Shown: positions 1-12,100 of the stretch, in pieces
Numbering within the stretch: position 1 is the first letter of the stretch
Layout of the letters: every line of letters begins with the position of its first letter
NCBI GenBank assembly: GCA_025506515.1
Contig: CM046453.1
Location: forward strand, 34,607,851-34,671,850
Reading direction: 5' to 3'
Length of the DNA: 64,000 bases
Source: Flaveria trinervia
Lineage: Eukaryota > Streptophyta > Magnoliopsida > Asterales > Asteraceae
Notes under the pieces: model-generated
The model's input: only the letters and a program-made list of their open reading frames with translations
The model's database searches: none
What the model was told of the DNA's origin: nothing
Made by a program: the position numbers and the translations under genes

Positions 1-2151
1 AGGATGGAAGAAGAAAAGAAGAGGGAGGATGAAGATGATAGCTGCCACTCTCTGCTGTTCTGAAGCTACCAAAACCGAAGTCAACCCATGATAACACCTG
101 ACTCTCAAAGGAAATGGTCAGAGTCAAGATAGAAGAAGAAGAACAGCAGAAACAGCACGATGAGCAACTATTAGGAGGTCAAGATGATTCAGCTTCATCT
201 GATGATGACCTGGGTTTTTTCTACGATGTTCTTGCCCAGAACACAATCCTTGAAGAGAAGGTCAGTAGGCTGCAAAACCTACTTGATCAACTCTCACAAG
301 GAAGAAAAGAACCATCTGCCTCTACCCCCACAGATGGCACCTTCACTTGAAGGTTTCCAAACACTGACCACTCCAAATCAACCACCTGCCTGCTTAGGCC
401 CTACTTCTCAGGAACAGAACCTCCTGAGCAAATAGGTGTTGTACTTCAAAATTCCATCCCTCTAATCACACCCCATAATCATGATATTGTACAAGCCATT
501 GATGGAGAGGCTTTCCTCCACTTTACAGCCCATGATTGATGCTGCTGTACAAAAGACTCTTACTGCGGTACAAACCATTCCTCCAATGCATCCAAAAAGG
601 GGGAGGAGAGTACTGCGTGAAAGAAAAAAGAAGAGGGAAAAAGATCCGAGGAAAAGAAGGAAGCAAAGCAAGTCCAAAAGGAGGAGAAAGAATAGCAACC
701 AATGCTCACCTACAAGCGAAAGAAAGGTGCTAATGATCACATTGCTGAAGATAAAGCCTGGAGCTACTGATAAAGAGGCTGATGCCGAACACAGCAGATC
801 ATGGACAACATCATTGATCAGCTGTTTAGGCAAGCCATGACCAATAAACTTGACTCTGAGATTCGACGATAGAGATTGAAGAAATCCAGAATAGATGGGC
901 AAGTTATGAAGTGTAGAGAGAGAAAGGCTTGAAATCATGATTAGATTATTGCAAAATATCTTGGAAGATCAATGATGAAATCAAAGCTGGTCAGGGACAG
1001 TATCTGGCAATCACCACCAAGATCTGTTCGTCTGAAGCAGCTGCTAAGGGGCTTGTTATTGAAGTTGAATGAAGCGGGTGATGGGGAGCAGGAATGAGCT
1101 AGCCAAGCAATCAAAAGCACACTCACATCAAGGATGCTAGAACAGCCTATCACATTCCCGCACCAAAACCAACCAAAAACACACCCACCAAACCAATCCC
1201 TTACCCTCCAAACCCATAGCCGATGATATACCCTGAAGAAGAAGAGAAGGATATTGAGGCTAGAAGATGATGAAGAAGATGATGAAGATAGGTGCCGCTC
1301 TCAGCTGTGATTCAGTTGCCTAAGGGCAAAAGTCACTCCTCAGCAATTACTCCTGAAGTCCAGAGACAAATGGTTAAAGTGAAGCTAGAAGAAGAAGAGC
1401 TTCATAAACAGCATGTGAGGAATTACTGAAGAGAGTTGAACAAAGCTTATGCAGCCACATCTTCTATCATCAACATGAAGAAGCAAGCTCTCAGACTTTA
1501 CCTCTCTCAGGCATACCTTTCAATATCAAAGGAAAAGTGAGGATTTGGCCTGATTCAGGGTCTCTCACAGAATTCATAAGAAAAATATACCTCAGCGATA
1601 CATTGGCCAGGTGAACAAGATCGTAGATGAAGTGATCTTCTGGTCTTTGTAGTTTCACCCTGGGAAATCCATAGAGACTTCAAGAAGGCCTACAAAGCTA
1701 AATCAACCCTCAGAAGATGCTGGAAAACAAAATAGTGAAAAAGGGGTTAGTTTACAAGAGGCTGAGAAGGTCAGGAAAAATGAGCTCAGTTGTTCATAGA
1801 GGTAATCACCCGGATGAGTTTGCTTACAGAATAATAACAACTATGGAGCTAGAATGGGAAACAGGCAAAATACTGTCTGAGTATTATGGGCCTGAATCAT
1901 TGTTGAAGGAGGTGCTGAAGAGAACCATGGAGGAACAAATCACCTTCCTTGAGGCCTACCAAGAGAGTCATACAGACTCATTATGGGGAAGTGAATATCA
2001 TGAATGGGATAACAACTCTGTGTCATGTTCCCCAAAACAGAGTTCCATTCATACTCTGCCAAACAAATTTGAGGTTTCTTCCCAGGCCGGAGTTACATGG
2101 GTCATCTTCTTACTGATCAGAAGGAAAAGACCAACACTTTGCCAACAATAA
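1..2151 (+). pseudogene. ORF3 (post-pol ORF) of element D, broken
   Basis: Several short + strand reading frames together resemble the ORF3 tail of element A (7173-10657, minus). The clearest piece is 1717-2151, which shares the order LENxxxKKGLVYKRL, HPDEFAYR and MEEQIxFLxAY with A. An acidic, Gln-rich piece at 114-350 (EEEEQQKQHDEQLL) continues in another frame as a coiled-coil-like stretch. Several frameshifts separate the pieces, so no intact protein is encoded. The function of ORF3 is unknown. It sits between pol and the 3' LTR, where some plant copia elements carry an env-like ORF, but I see no signal peptide or membrane segment. The start lies left of the window. Confidence 0.65.
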
Positions 2152-2189
2152 GTGGGACAAACGAATAATTTAGAGGTTTTGGCTGCATT

Positions 2190-2204
2190 GGTTCAGGGGG
2201 AGTT
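2190..2204 (+). other. Polypurine tract of element D
   Basis: A G-run followed by AGTT (core GGGGGAGTT) lies directly before the TGTTGG start of the LTR. This is the usual place for the plus-strand primer of a retrotransposon. The same tract, reverse complemented, abuts the 3' LTR of element A at 7137. Confidence 0.8.
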
Positions 2205-3169
2205 TGTTGGACCAAAAGAACCAATGAGCCAAGATCAGAAAACCTCTAAGTCCACATGGTATCAAACAACTGCTGAAAGACTCATCAGCAGTTGACAAGT
2301 GCTGAAGACTTCAACAGCTGAAGATCAAGTGCTGAAGATTACAACAGCCGAAGAACTAAAGTGCTGAAGTATAACAGCTGAAGAACACAAGTACTGAAGC
2401 TGAACAGCTGAAGAAAAACAAGTACTGAAGCTGAACAGCTGAAGAACACAAGGCTGAAGCTGAAAGACCAAAGTACTGAAGTACACAGCTAAAGAGTTTA
2501 CAAGTGCTGAAGATCAACAACTGATGTACAAAGTCTGAAGACAAAGACTGAAGACATCAGCTGATGATATCTACTAAAGTCATCAGCTGATGAAACATCT
2601 GAAGGTCAAAGTCTGAAGATCAAGTACTAAAGCGTCAGTAGTTTGTCACAACTGCTGAAGAGTACTTCTTCAGTAGTTGTGATTCAGTTGTTTTATATTT
2701 CTAGTTTCAGTATTTTATGTTTTAGTAGTTTTGTAAAAACTGAAGAGCTTGTTCTTCAGTCGTTGTAGTTTCAGTAGTTTTATATTTTGTACTTAACACT
2801 CTGATATGTTCTCAGTAGTTGTGAACATTTCAGTAGTTTGTTAAGAGTTAGTTATTTTTGGATTAGATCTGCCAGTTGTCACTTTCCGTGATATCAGCAG
2901 TGATTGTTGCACTCTATATAAGGAGTGACAACCTATTGTAATATTTGTGAGCAGAATGGATGAATGAATGAATGTTTTTGAATGATTTGATTAGAAATAT
3001 TCTATATCTATAAACATTCCTTGAAATCAGAAACAAACATTCTCCCTTATAACCGTATGCGCTCTTAATGCATACAAGTATCGATTGCTTGCTACAATTG
3101 TCTAATTCTTATTCGTATTCCGTTTCTTTGAATCCTAATACATCAAACTTGTGATCGCTGATCCTGTCA
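2205..3169 (+). repeat. 3' LTR of element D (965 bp)
   Basis: Starts TGTTGGACC and ends CTGTCA. It is the reverse-complement counterpart of the A LTRs at 6175-7136 and 17780-18726. The left third (about 2270-2660) is dense in CTGAAG and AGTGCTGAAG units. The right part has the ACTCTATATAAGGAG box near 2910, a plausible TATA element for the element's own promoter. Confidence 0.85.
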
Positions 3170-5010
3170 AAGTCTCTTAGAAACAGCAACATCAACTAAG
3201 GTTTGAAGATTTGAGGAAAGTCTCTCATCATGGCTTGATGCATAATGTTTGTGATTAGGGAAGTGATGAGAGGTAAGGATGATTGAAGGCAGCAACCATT
3301 TGCTTGAAGGGGTTCTGTCCCTGAGAAATGGTGCCTGAATCATAGGCTGGTGGCAAAGTTGTTGGGAGTGGCTCAGTGTTTGGGAGAGTTTCAGAAGAAA
3401 CTACCATCTGTGGGTGAATGTGGGCAGATGGACTTGATTCTTGTGACATTTTGGCAAGTAGTTCTTGTAGTCTACATACCTCAGTCTCAAGAATGGTGTT
3501 GTGGGCTATAACATCAAGAAAAAGCCCAGGTCATCATCAGTCGTTGCTGCATCATCTGACCTCCTGATGAAATCAGATGAACATGTGCTGAGTGTAGATC
3601 AGTATTCACATGTGCCCCTATTTCTTGGAACTGGGGACTTCCTGCCTCAGGATTATGTCCTTCATTGGCAGTTGCCTCTGGTGAGGTCTTAGAAATGATA
3701 CCAACTTCATCCTGGTCATGTGCTGAAACAGAGAAGAGCAAGCCTCACCAGATGTTCGAATCTCCTCCTCTACACAGGGAGATTGAACTGAATCTCTGTG
3801 CTATGGGTTATCAGCCACATTATAATCCTCTCCCTCAACTGTTGATGTTTTTCCCCAGTGGTAATAGGTTCTAGGGAGGGTTAGAGGAATGTAGTTGAGT
3901 CAGCACTTGTGCAATAACCACAGTTGGGCTTGTAGGGGTGGCTTCAGTGGGAGATAGGTGTGAAGATGATTGCACCTGGGGTGAATGGTGCTCTTCAATG
4001 GCAATCTTCTCAAGTGAGAGAGATTCCAGTAATGTGGTTTCCCCATTTTTGGTTGCAGCAGGATCCTGTTGAGAGGATACCTGAGCGGTTTCAGCAGGTA
4101 GGTCATGGAAACTACAGGGGGATTACTACCCATAGTTTCATCCTGCCTTTGTGTTGCAGGGGCATCATCAGGGCTCAACTCCCTGAGTAGCCTTTTTGGT
4201 TTGTTTGGATTATGGTTTGGAGGGGACTTTGGATCTCTGGGGATGAGGCTGTGGGTTCCTTCTGCTTGGGTTTTAGCAGTTGGCAGCCTCTTTGAGGTGT
4301 GGGTCAGAGTTGTGCCTGGAGTATACCTCTGGCAAAACTACCACAGCAGGGACTCCAAGGCCAACAGGGCCATCAGATTTTAATTGATTTATGATTATGG
4401 CCATAAGAAACCTTGGATATAATATCCATCTGTTAGCCACAGGTTTCATTACCAGATCTTTTAATTCCAAAAATATAATTTTAGAAAAATTTAAGCTTTG
4501 GCGTTCAAGGATAGAATACAATACCTGTTGCCACCTGGATGACATTTGATCCCATGAAGAGGATTTGGAGGCAAGGCAGACATTGATCATGTGAAAGATT
4601 AGACGTTCAGCATCATGGAAGTGCTTCTTCAGAATGGTTGTAGCACTTAGGTTGCCCTCATATCCATGGTTGATGAATGATAGACCAATGGTGCCCTTCG
4701 TGTATTTGGTGACAAAGGTGGCATCATTCAGATCTAGGGTTGGCGAATGATAGCAGGAGTAACTACCACCTTCTTCTTCTGGTTTACAAATGACTGGAGA
4801 GTGATCGCAACATCATTCTCACCAGTATGGACAGTGACATTTGTCCAGAATTGGCGAAGGGTATCGGGATAGATGTTAGATTCAGAAGAAAAGCAATTTG
4901 ATACGGGGAATCAACCATCAAATCAATGCAGCATCAAACTTAGTCCAAAAGGCCGATTTTGTGAAGTAGGCAACACAGTTGTGTCATGGTTTGATTTGCA
5001 TGGTCGCCAT
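3170..5010 (-). pseudogene. ORF3 of element B, broken and truncated by D
   Basis: Begins at an ATG at 5010 (MATMQ), the same start context as A's ORF3 at 10657. Pieces follow in different frames: a head with a Trp/Phe-rich stretch near 4940, a segment at 4273-4590, a Pro/Thr-rich part at 3900-4178, and MSQESSPSAH... at 3255-3449. Stops and frameshifts occur throughout. Compared with A, the C-terminal part is missing because D lies at its 3' end. Function unknown; no membrane segment seen. Confidence 0.6.
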
Positions 5011-5610
5011 TAATGGAAGATGAACGTTCGGAAAACGACTTATGAAAAGTTTGAAGTTAGGGTTAGGTATTTATAGGTTATGAAATGGCTGAAAGAAAAC
5101 AACTGAAAGTTTTGGTGTTAGTCATCAGTTGTTAGAAAACTACTGAAAACATGGTTTTAACTTTCAGATGTTGTAAACAAGTGAAGACTGGTGTTAGTCA
5201 TCAGTAGTTTAAAACTACTAAAGACTTGGTTTTGGATTCAGTTGTTTTGAATGAAACAGCAGTTTTTTGAACAATTGAAGAGTAAAATTGCTCATCAGTT
5301 GTTGTCGTCAATTCACATATCTCAGTTGTTTCATTTGACCTTAACACTTACTCGGTAGATTATCTGATTTTCAGATGTTTCATGGTCTCAGTACTTATCT
5401 GTTAGAACAGACATCAGTAGTTGTAACCACAGCAGTAGTTGTAACTACATCAGTACTTTGCAACAATAAAGTGCTTCAGTACTTTTAAGTAATTTAGTCT
5501 TCAGTAGTTATGAAAACTGCTGAAGATAAAATAACTTATCATACTTATTTTTGATAGCTGTATACTAATGCTCGTAGTACTTGTGAACTGAGATCATCAG
5601 TAGTTGTCAA
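5011..5610 (-). repeat. pol-ORF3 spacer of B, rich in CTGAAG/CAGTAGTT motifs
   Basis: No coding potential. The stretch carries many copies of CAGTAGTTGT, CATCAGTTGTT, AACTACTGAAG and relatives, the same words that fill this family's LTR. A comparable spacer lies at 10658-11345 in element A. Confidence 0.6.
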
Positions 5611-5612
5611 AT

Positions 5613-6174
5613 CATTCAAGCTGCAGCATACCAAGCCTTAGCACAAGATTTTGGAAAGTTGCACTGTCCAAAGCTTAGTAATATATCTGCAAGCTCATCA
5701 GCACTAGGAACAAACTTTGGATCAATCAGACCTTTTTCATAACAATCCCTGATAAAATGATGTCTGATCTCAATATGTTTGGTCCTAGAATGCTGGACAG
5801 ATTCTGAACAATACAAGAGCTGAAGCACTATCCATCAGTAAAGGAGTCTTAGTCTCTGTAATGTCATAATCCAGTAATTGATTCTGAAGCCAGAGTACCT
5901 GAGATGTACAACTTGCAGCAGCAATGTACTCTGCTTCAGCAGTGGATGTAGCAACTGCAGTTTGTTTCTTACTCTGCCAAGAAACTAAACAATTTCCTAG
6001 AAATTGGCATCCACTAGAAGTTGATTTTCTGGATAATTTACACCCTGCATAGTCACTATCAGAGAAGCAAACTATTTGCAAGAGTGCCCAGTGGAATACC
6101 AAAGTCCTGGAGATTGAGTTCCTTGCAAACATCTAAAGATCCTTTTGACTGCAATCATATGGGATACTTTAGGT
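5613..6174 (-). pseudogene. RNase H end of B pol, 3' half of the gene split by A
   Basis: Minus-strand reading gives the copia RNase H signature: SDSDYAGC, then GCQFLG, SWQSKKQ, AEAEYIAAA and VLWLQNQ (5785-6132). The tail QHSRTKHIEIRHHFIRD lies in another frame (5616-5828). The Asp of DSDYAG and the Glu of AEAEY are catalytic positions in this family. A frameshift near 5815-5830 breaks the frame. The upstream part of the domain is at 18732 onward. The join is exact if one copy of the 5-bp duplication TAGGT is removed. Confidence 0.85.
6170..6174. repeat. Target site duplication of A (left copy, TAGGT)
   Basis: TAGGT directly precedes the TGTCAGG end of A and is repeated at 18727-18731 directly after its other end. 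A five-base duplication is typical for copia integrase. Confidence 0.9.
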
Positions 6175-7136
6175 TGTCAGGATCAGTGATCACAAGTTTG
6201 ATGTATTAGAACGTAACGCAGCGGAATAAGAACAAGAATTAGACAAATTGTAGCAAGAATTTGATACTCGTATGCTTAAGAACAAATACGGTTATAAAGA
6301 GAGAATATATTTCTGTAACAAGGAATGTTTCTATGATATTGAATATTCTGATCAAATCATTCTGCTTATTACAATAGGTTGACACTCCTTATATAGAGTG
6401 CAATCGCTGCTGTATCACGGAAAAGTGACAACTGGCAGATCTATTACAAAAATAACTAACTCTTACAAACTACTACTGAATGTTCACAACTACTCTAGAG
6501 AGCATATCAGAGTGTTAAGTACAAAATATGAAACTACTGATAAGAAACTACTGAAACTACAACGACTGAAGAACAAGCTCTTCAGTCGTTTTACAAAACT
6601 ACTGAAAAACATAAAACTACTGATGAGCACAACAACTGAAGAAGTATTCTTCAGTTGTTGTGTCAACTACTGAACAGATAAAACAAAAACTACTGAAAGG
6701 TAAACTGTCACAACTACTGAAGAAGACCTCTTCAGCTGTTGTGACAACGTCTGATACTTTGGTCTCAGCACTTGTGTCTTCAGACTTTGTCTTCGGCACT
6801 TGTGTCTTCAGACTTTGTCTTCAGCACTTGTCTTCAGACTTTGTCTTCAGCACTTGTGTCTTCAGACTTTGTCTTCAGCACTTGTCTTCAGACTTTGTCT
6901 TCAGCACTTGTCTTCAGACTTTGTCTTCAGCACTTGTCTTCAGACTTTGTCTTCAGCACTTGTCTTCAGACTTTGTCTTCAGCACTTGTCTTCAGACTTT
7001 GTCTTCAGCACTTGTGTTCAGACTTTGTAATCAGCTGTTGTCTTCAGCTGTTGTGGTCTTCAGTAGTTGTTATGATGTCTGTGGGACTTAAGGTTTTTTT
7101 CTGATCCGGCTCATTGGTTCTTTTGGTCCACCAACA
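6175..7136 (-). repeat. 3' LTR of element A (962 bp)
   Basis: Runs from TGTCAGGATC to CCAACA on the + strand. It differs from the 5' LTR (947 bp) mostly by one-base indels and by the length of an internal minisatellite. A TATA-like box (CTTATATAGAG, about 6390-6400) sits between minisatellite and LTR end, as in the other LTRs of the family. Confidence 0.9.
6764..7030. repeat. LTR minisatellite, GTCTTCAGACTTTGTCTTCAGCACTT type
   Basis: About ten tandem copies of a roughly 26-bp unit made of two half-units, CTTCAGACTTTGT and CTTCAGCACTTGT. The + strand is open in all three frames here only because the repeat lacks stop codons. The predicted peptides (SSDFVFSTCLQT repeats) are not genes. Homologous arrays lie at about 18360-18625 and 25100-25350. 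Confidence 0.85.
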
Positions 7137-7150
7137 ACTCCCCCTGAACC
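7137..7150 (-). other. Polypurine tract of element A
   Basis: Reverse complement reads GGTTCAGGGGGAGT next to the LTR edge, matching the tract of D at 2190-2204. It marks 6175-7136 as the 3' LTR. Confidence 0.85.
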
Positions 7151-7172
7151 AATGCAGCCAAAACCTTTAACT

Positions 7173-10100
7173 TTATTGAGGTCCACTTATTGTTGGCAGA
7201 ATGGTTGGTCTTTTTCCTTCTTGATCAGTTGAGAAGATGACCATATAAGCACTGGCCTGGGAACGAGTCTCTGATGATTTGGTTGGCAATGTATGGATGG
7301 GAGCTCTGTATTGGGGAATTGACACTGAGTTGTTCCCCCATCCATGAGACTCACTTCCATGTATAAGCCTGTAGGATTCTCTGGTGTATGCTCTGAGAAA
7401 CATAATTTGTTCTTCCATGGTCAGGTTCTCAGCTTCACCATCAACAATCCTTCACGCCCATACAGCTCTGAGATGTACTTGGCCTGTTTGCCATTTTTGA
7501 GCTTAACTGTTGTAATCTGTCTGTATGCAAACTCATCAGGATGAGTCCCTTCAAGTAACAGACTGAGCTCATTTTGTTTGAAGTTCTCAAGCCTCTTGTA
7601 GACTAACCCCTTTTTAATAACTCTATTCTCTAACATCTTTTGGGGTGGCTGTTTAGTCTCATAGGCCTTCTTGAAATCTTCTACAATCTCCCAGGGTGAT
7701 ACTACAAGGACCACTGTGATCTCTTCATCTACGATCCTTTTTACTTGGCCCTTGTATCTCGAAGGAATGTCTTTCTTTACAATCCTGTGAGCCACCCTAG
7801 GATCAGGCCATACTCTTACCTTTTCCTTCTGATATTGAAATGTGTTGGCAAGGGTGTACAACCTCAGGGCTTCTTTCTTCATACATTATTGATGAAGAAG
7901 CAGCATAAGTTTTGTCGATGCCTTTTCAACATCTCATCGTCATGAACCTTTGCTGCTGCTCTTCTTCAATCTTTACTCTCATAGTTTCCATCTGTGAGGT
8001 GGGAGTGATGGGCATGGGTTTGGCTTTAGGCAATGTTAGGACTGCAGACAGAGGCAACCTATCTTCTCCACATCATCCTCTTCTTCTTCTTCTAGCCTCA
8101 ACACCCTTCTCTTCTTCTTCTTGGGTGCATCATCGGCTTTGGTTTAGAGGGTAAGGGAGTTGGTTTTTTGGGTTGTGGTTGTGGTTGTGGTTGTTTTAGA
8201 GAGGGAATGTTGACAGGCTGAGTTAGCATTTTAGAGGTGAGTGTGGCTTTTGAGTGTTTGGCTAGCTCAGTCCTGCTCCCTGCTCCTGCTTCATTCAAAG
8301 CTTCGACTACTAAACCCTTAGTGTATGCTTCAGACGAACAGATCTTGGAGGTTATGGCCAAGATATTGTCCTGGTCCATGATTTAATCTCGATCAATGAT
8401 CTCCCAAGATATTTTGCAATGATGATCTGATATCTCTAGTCCTCTCTTTCTAAGCATCATTAATTGCCCATCTTGAGTTAATTTCTTCAAATTCAGTCTC
8501 CTGATCTCTGAGTCAGCTGTGTGCAGTATCGAACCCTTGTCTATACAGTTGATCAATAATGGCATCCATTGATTTACTGTGTTAGCATCTGCCCTTTTGA
8601 TCATCTCATCGATTTGGAGTTCTTTCCTTTCCTTCACCCTTCTCTTCTTATATGTGACATGAAAGTCTTGTGACTTTCACCCACTTGATCATTTTCGGTT
8701 CCCTTCACAGACTCCTCTTGTCTCAGTTTCTTTTCTTTCAGTTTGCTCTTCCTCTTTGCTTTCACTGACAGACTATCCCCCTTTTGGTTGCATTGGTTGC
8801 AAGGGTTTGAGTAGCAGAAAGCCTGGTGCTCACAATCTCCTCCACCAGGGGTTGTATGATTGAAGGAAGCCTCTCATCCATGTTTGATCACAATGTCTGT
8901 GATCATTGGGGTGATGAGAGGTAGAGATTGCTGAAATATAGCAGCTGTTTGCTCAGAGGGGTTCTTGTCCTGAGAAGCAGTGCCAGAAATAGAGGCTGGT
9001 GCGCGGAAGTTTTGAGAGTGGCTGAGTGTATGGGAGACCTTCAGGTGAAGGTGCCATTGGGTTTATGTTGGTGGTAGATGGACTTGCTTCTTGAGAGAAT
9101 TGGTCAAGTAGTCTTTGTAGTCTACTGACTTCTTCCTCAAGAATTGTGTTCTGGGCCAGAACATCATAAAAGAAGCCCAGGTCATCATCAGCAGATGCTG
9201 AATCACCTGACTCCTGCTTGTAGCAGGATGTACATGCACTGGGTGTAGACCAGTTTTAGCATGCCCCTTTTCTTTGAACTGGGGACTTCCAGCCTCAGGA
9301 CTATGTCCTTCATCAACTGTTGCCTCTAGTGAGGTCTTAGCTATGTTACCAGCCTCATTCTGATCATGTGCTGATTCGAAGAGGTGGCAGCCTCACTAGA
9401 TGTTCTAATCTCCATATCCATACCAGGAGATAGAACGTGTAAACCCCGGTGCTGTGGGTTGTCAGAAGCATGGTGATCCTCGTCCTCAATAGCTGTGGTT
9501 CTCCCCTTTGTTGGTGGTTGTTGGGGAGGAGGAGAGGCATGCAGCTGAGTCAGCACGTTGCAATGATAATGGTGGACTTGGACTTTGGGGGGCGGTGCAT
9601 GGGGAGAGGGGGTAAAAGTAGTGTACACCTGGGGAGAATGGTGCTCTTCAATGGAAATCTCCTCAAATGAGGAAGATACTAGATTTGTGGGTACCCCTTA
9701 TGTGGTTGCTGCAGGCTCCTTTTGAGTGGAATCCTGCGAGCGGCTGTGTGGCTGGGAGAGTCCTTGTATCATGGGGGTTATAACCAGTGGATATAGCTGC
9801 GTTTGTGCGAGGGGCATCCTCAGGGGACTCATTTCCCTGAGTAGCCTTTTTTGTCTTCTTTTGAGTGGGTTTGGTGGGGACTTGGGATTTTGAGGTGGTG
9901 GCTGTGGGTTCCAGCTGCGTGGGTTTGCGCAGCTTGGCAGCCATTTTGAGTGATTTTTAGAGTTGTGCGGGAGTATACTTCCGGCAGTACAGCCATAGCA
10001 GGGACTCCAGGCCAACAAGTCCCTCAGCTTGAAGCTGGTTTTCAATTATGGCCATTATGAACCGAGGATATAATATCCAACGGTTAGCAAGTTGTTTTTG

Positions 10101-10657
10101 GGCCATATCCTTGAGCTCTAAAAATAGTATTTCAAAAAAATCTAAAAGATGTTGCTCAAGGATGGAGTATACCTATTGCACCTTGTGGACATTTGATCCC
10201 ATGATGAAGTCTTGGAGGCAAGGCTGACATTTACCATATGAATATGGAGACTTTTCAGCATCGGGAAAGGTTTGTTTCTGTATGTATGGTGATGCACTCA
10301 GGTTACCCTGGTATCCCATGGGGGGAAATGATTGATCTGTTTGTGCCCTTTGGATAACCAGTTGGGAAAGTGGCATCATCCAGATAAGGGTGTTGGCGAG
10401 GGTGTCTGGAGTAATGACCACTTTTTGGCCATGGACAAACGATTGAAGAGACTCTGTGTCATTCTCCTCAGAGACCAGAGTGACGTTTGTCCAGAATTGG
10501 TTAAGGATTCGGCATATATGGTGAGATTTACCAGAAAAGCCGTGTTTGTAGGGTGACTAAACCATTAAATCAATGGCGTTGTGAAACTTGGTCCAGTATG
10601 GCGATTTGGTGAGATGTGCGACACAGTTGTGTCGTGGTTTAGTTGCATGGTCGCCAT
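7173..10657 (-). pseudogene. ORF3 (post-pol ORF) of element A, broken
   Basis: An ancestral ORF of roughly 1,150 codons, starting at ATG 10657 and now spread over several frames. Head (about 10170-10657): an FW..V segment, a VITPDTLANTL stretch and MGYQGN, the same order as in F and E. Middle (8098-10045): Pro/Gln/Ser- and Lys-rich linkers. Tail (7173-7882): KKEALRLYTLANTFQYQKEKVRVW, VVLVVSPWEIVEDFKKAY, HPDEFAYR and MEEQIMFLRAY, shared with D. No transmembrane segment or signal peptide is evident, so env function is doubtful. The product is unknown. Confidence 0.65.
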
Positions 10658-11345
10658 TGATGAAGAGAGGGTAGAGTTTTTGAACGTTAGGTTTGAGAAA
10701 AGAAGATAAAAACTCTGAAGGTGGGATAAGGTATTTAAAGGGTCGGGTTAGAAAACGACTGAAGGTTTTGGTGTGAGCTCATGTTGTTGTCTTACTGTGG
10801 CCAGTTTAGTTTGGTTTGGAATGTCCGTATTGTCTCGGTAGCGGTGGTGACGTCTGAAGACTGGTATGTAGTCATCAGTGTTGTGGAACTGACAGTGGTT
10901 TATTGTTGCTGAGACACGTAGCTTAACTGAAGTGTTTCAGTAGTGTACTGAACTGGTAGTTTTGCTAGTGTGTTTAGAAGGAAACATCAGTGGTTGAGGA
11001 AACATCAGTGGGGAAACTGAGAAAAAAGCCCTCAGTACTTTTCGTCAATTCATGCTTTTCAACTGTTCCAGTCCTGACCTCCACTCTTCCTATCAGACTT
11101 AGATCTGAGTTTCAGACGTTTCATTGGTCATCAGTACTTATCTGCATTTCTGAAATCAGTAGTTGTGGCTACAACAGCTGTTGTGATACATCAGCTGTTG
11201 TAACTACATCAGCTGTTTAACAAAATAAAGTACTTGAGTACTGAGAAGTTAAGCTCTAGTAGTTTAAAGAAAATCCGGTGGGAAATAAATTCAGTACTTA
11301 TTATATGCAATAATAAACTATGAATCAGTATTGGAGCGAGATCAT
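10658..11345 (-). repeat. pol-ORF3 spacer of A with family-1 motifs
   Basis: Non-coding. Contains CAGTAGTTGT, ACATCAGCTGTTGT, CAGTACTT and related words scattered over about 600 bp, most densely at 10980-11350. Equivalent to 5011-5610 in B. Confidence 0.55.
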
Positions 11346-12100
11346 CAGTAGTTGTCACTTATTCTAGCTGCGCATCCAAGCCTTAACCCCAGGTTGGGAA
11401 GTTGAACTATCCAAAGGCTTAGTAAAAATGTATGCAAGCTCATCAGCACTAGGAACAAATTTTGGATCAATCAGACTTTTTCAAACCAATCTCTAATAAA
11501 ATGGTTTCTGATTTCAATATGTTTAGTCCTAGAGTGCTGGACAGGATTCTTGACAATACAAAGAGCTGAAGAGCGCCATTAACCATTGGTCTAGGGTATG
11601 CCAAATCAATAATGGTTGAAGCAGAGTCTCAATATTGCTGGCAGAACCCTGTACTTGTTAAGGAAGTGGACTAGCACAGCGGCAATGTATCTGCTCAGCA
11701 AGAAATCATGAATTGCAACTAGTCTGACTAATTGCCTAGTGCAGCGGAGGTTGATACAGCAGTTGAACATTCACAGCACATCTGGATAGCCCATGTCCAG
11801 AAAATGAATTGATAGGTCAACTTACACCCTGCATAGTCTCAGCTATCAGAACAAAGCAACTCATAATTCAGTTCACTGACAGATGGTCTCACTGTCCTTA
11901 GCAGATGCAGTGCTGCAGTGAATAGGAAGAAGAATTCCTCTGACTACAATCAAATGAGACTCCTTAGGTGCAGCCTGAAATCTAGCACAAACACATGTAG
12001 CAAACATAATATCTGGTCTAGAAGCTGTTATATACATCAAGGACCCAATCATACATCTGTAAAGTGTTCATCACCACTTACCTTTCTGATCTGTATCCAG
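11346..12100 (-). pseudogene. RNase H region of A pol, heavily rearranged
   Basis: The C-terminal QHSRTKHIEI-type tail is recognisable near 11500-11560. The conserved YLTASRPDIMFATC-type stretch is recognisable near 11990-12060. Between about 11580 and 11900 homology to the RNase H of B is faint, with many indels and altered words, far more than in the flanking pol. No frame survives. Either a damaged patch or a poor consensus. Confidence 0.6.

Larger units (their letters stand above)
1..3169 (+). mobile_element. Copia element D, 3' portion (family 1, + strand)
   Basis: Right-hand end of a Ty1/copia-like element: decayed third ORF, polypurine tract, then a complete 3' LTR. The LTR ends match those of element A but in the opposite orientation. 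No primer binding site follows the LTR. The next bases are instead minus-strand ORF3 of element B, so D lies inside B. The five bases after the LTR are AAGTC; the matching duplication would be left of the window. LTR and ORF3 similarity to A places D in the same family. Confidence 0.8.
3170..6174 (-). mobile_element. Copia element B, 3' segment (left of A insertion)
   Basis: Minus-strand remainder of element B after A split it. Reading from 6174 down: the RNase H end of pol, a motif-rich spacer and a decayed ORF3, cut off at 3170 by element D. The pol sequence at 6174 continues in register at 18732, across element A. B's 3' LTR is not in the window. Confidence 0.85.

Noticed and set aside
462..938. 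Hydrophobic minus-strand frame (158 codons) in D that could pass for a membrane protein
   Set aside because: It is antisense to D's Lys/Glu-rich ORF3; the Leu/Phe-rich product simply reflects the complement of those codons.
6660..7104. Long + strand open frames encoding SSDFVFSTCLQT-type repeats
   Set aside because: They lie in the LTR minisatellite, which is open in all three frames because it lacks stop codons. The same holds at 18341-18686 and 25084-25374.
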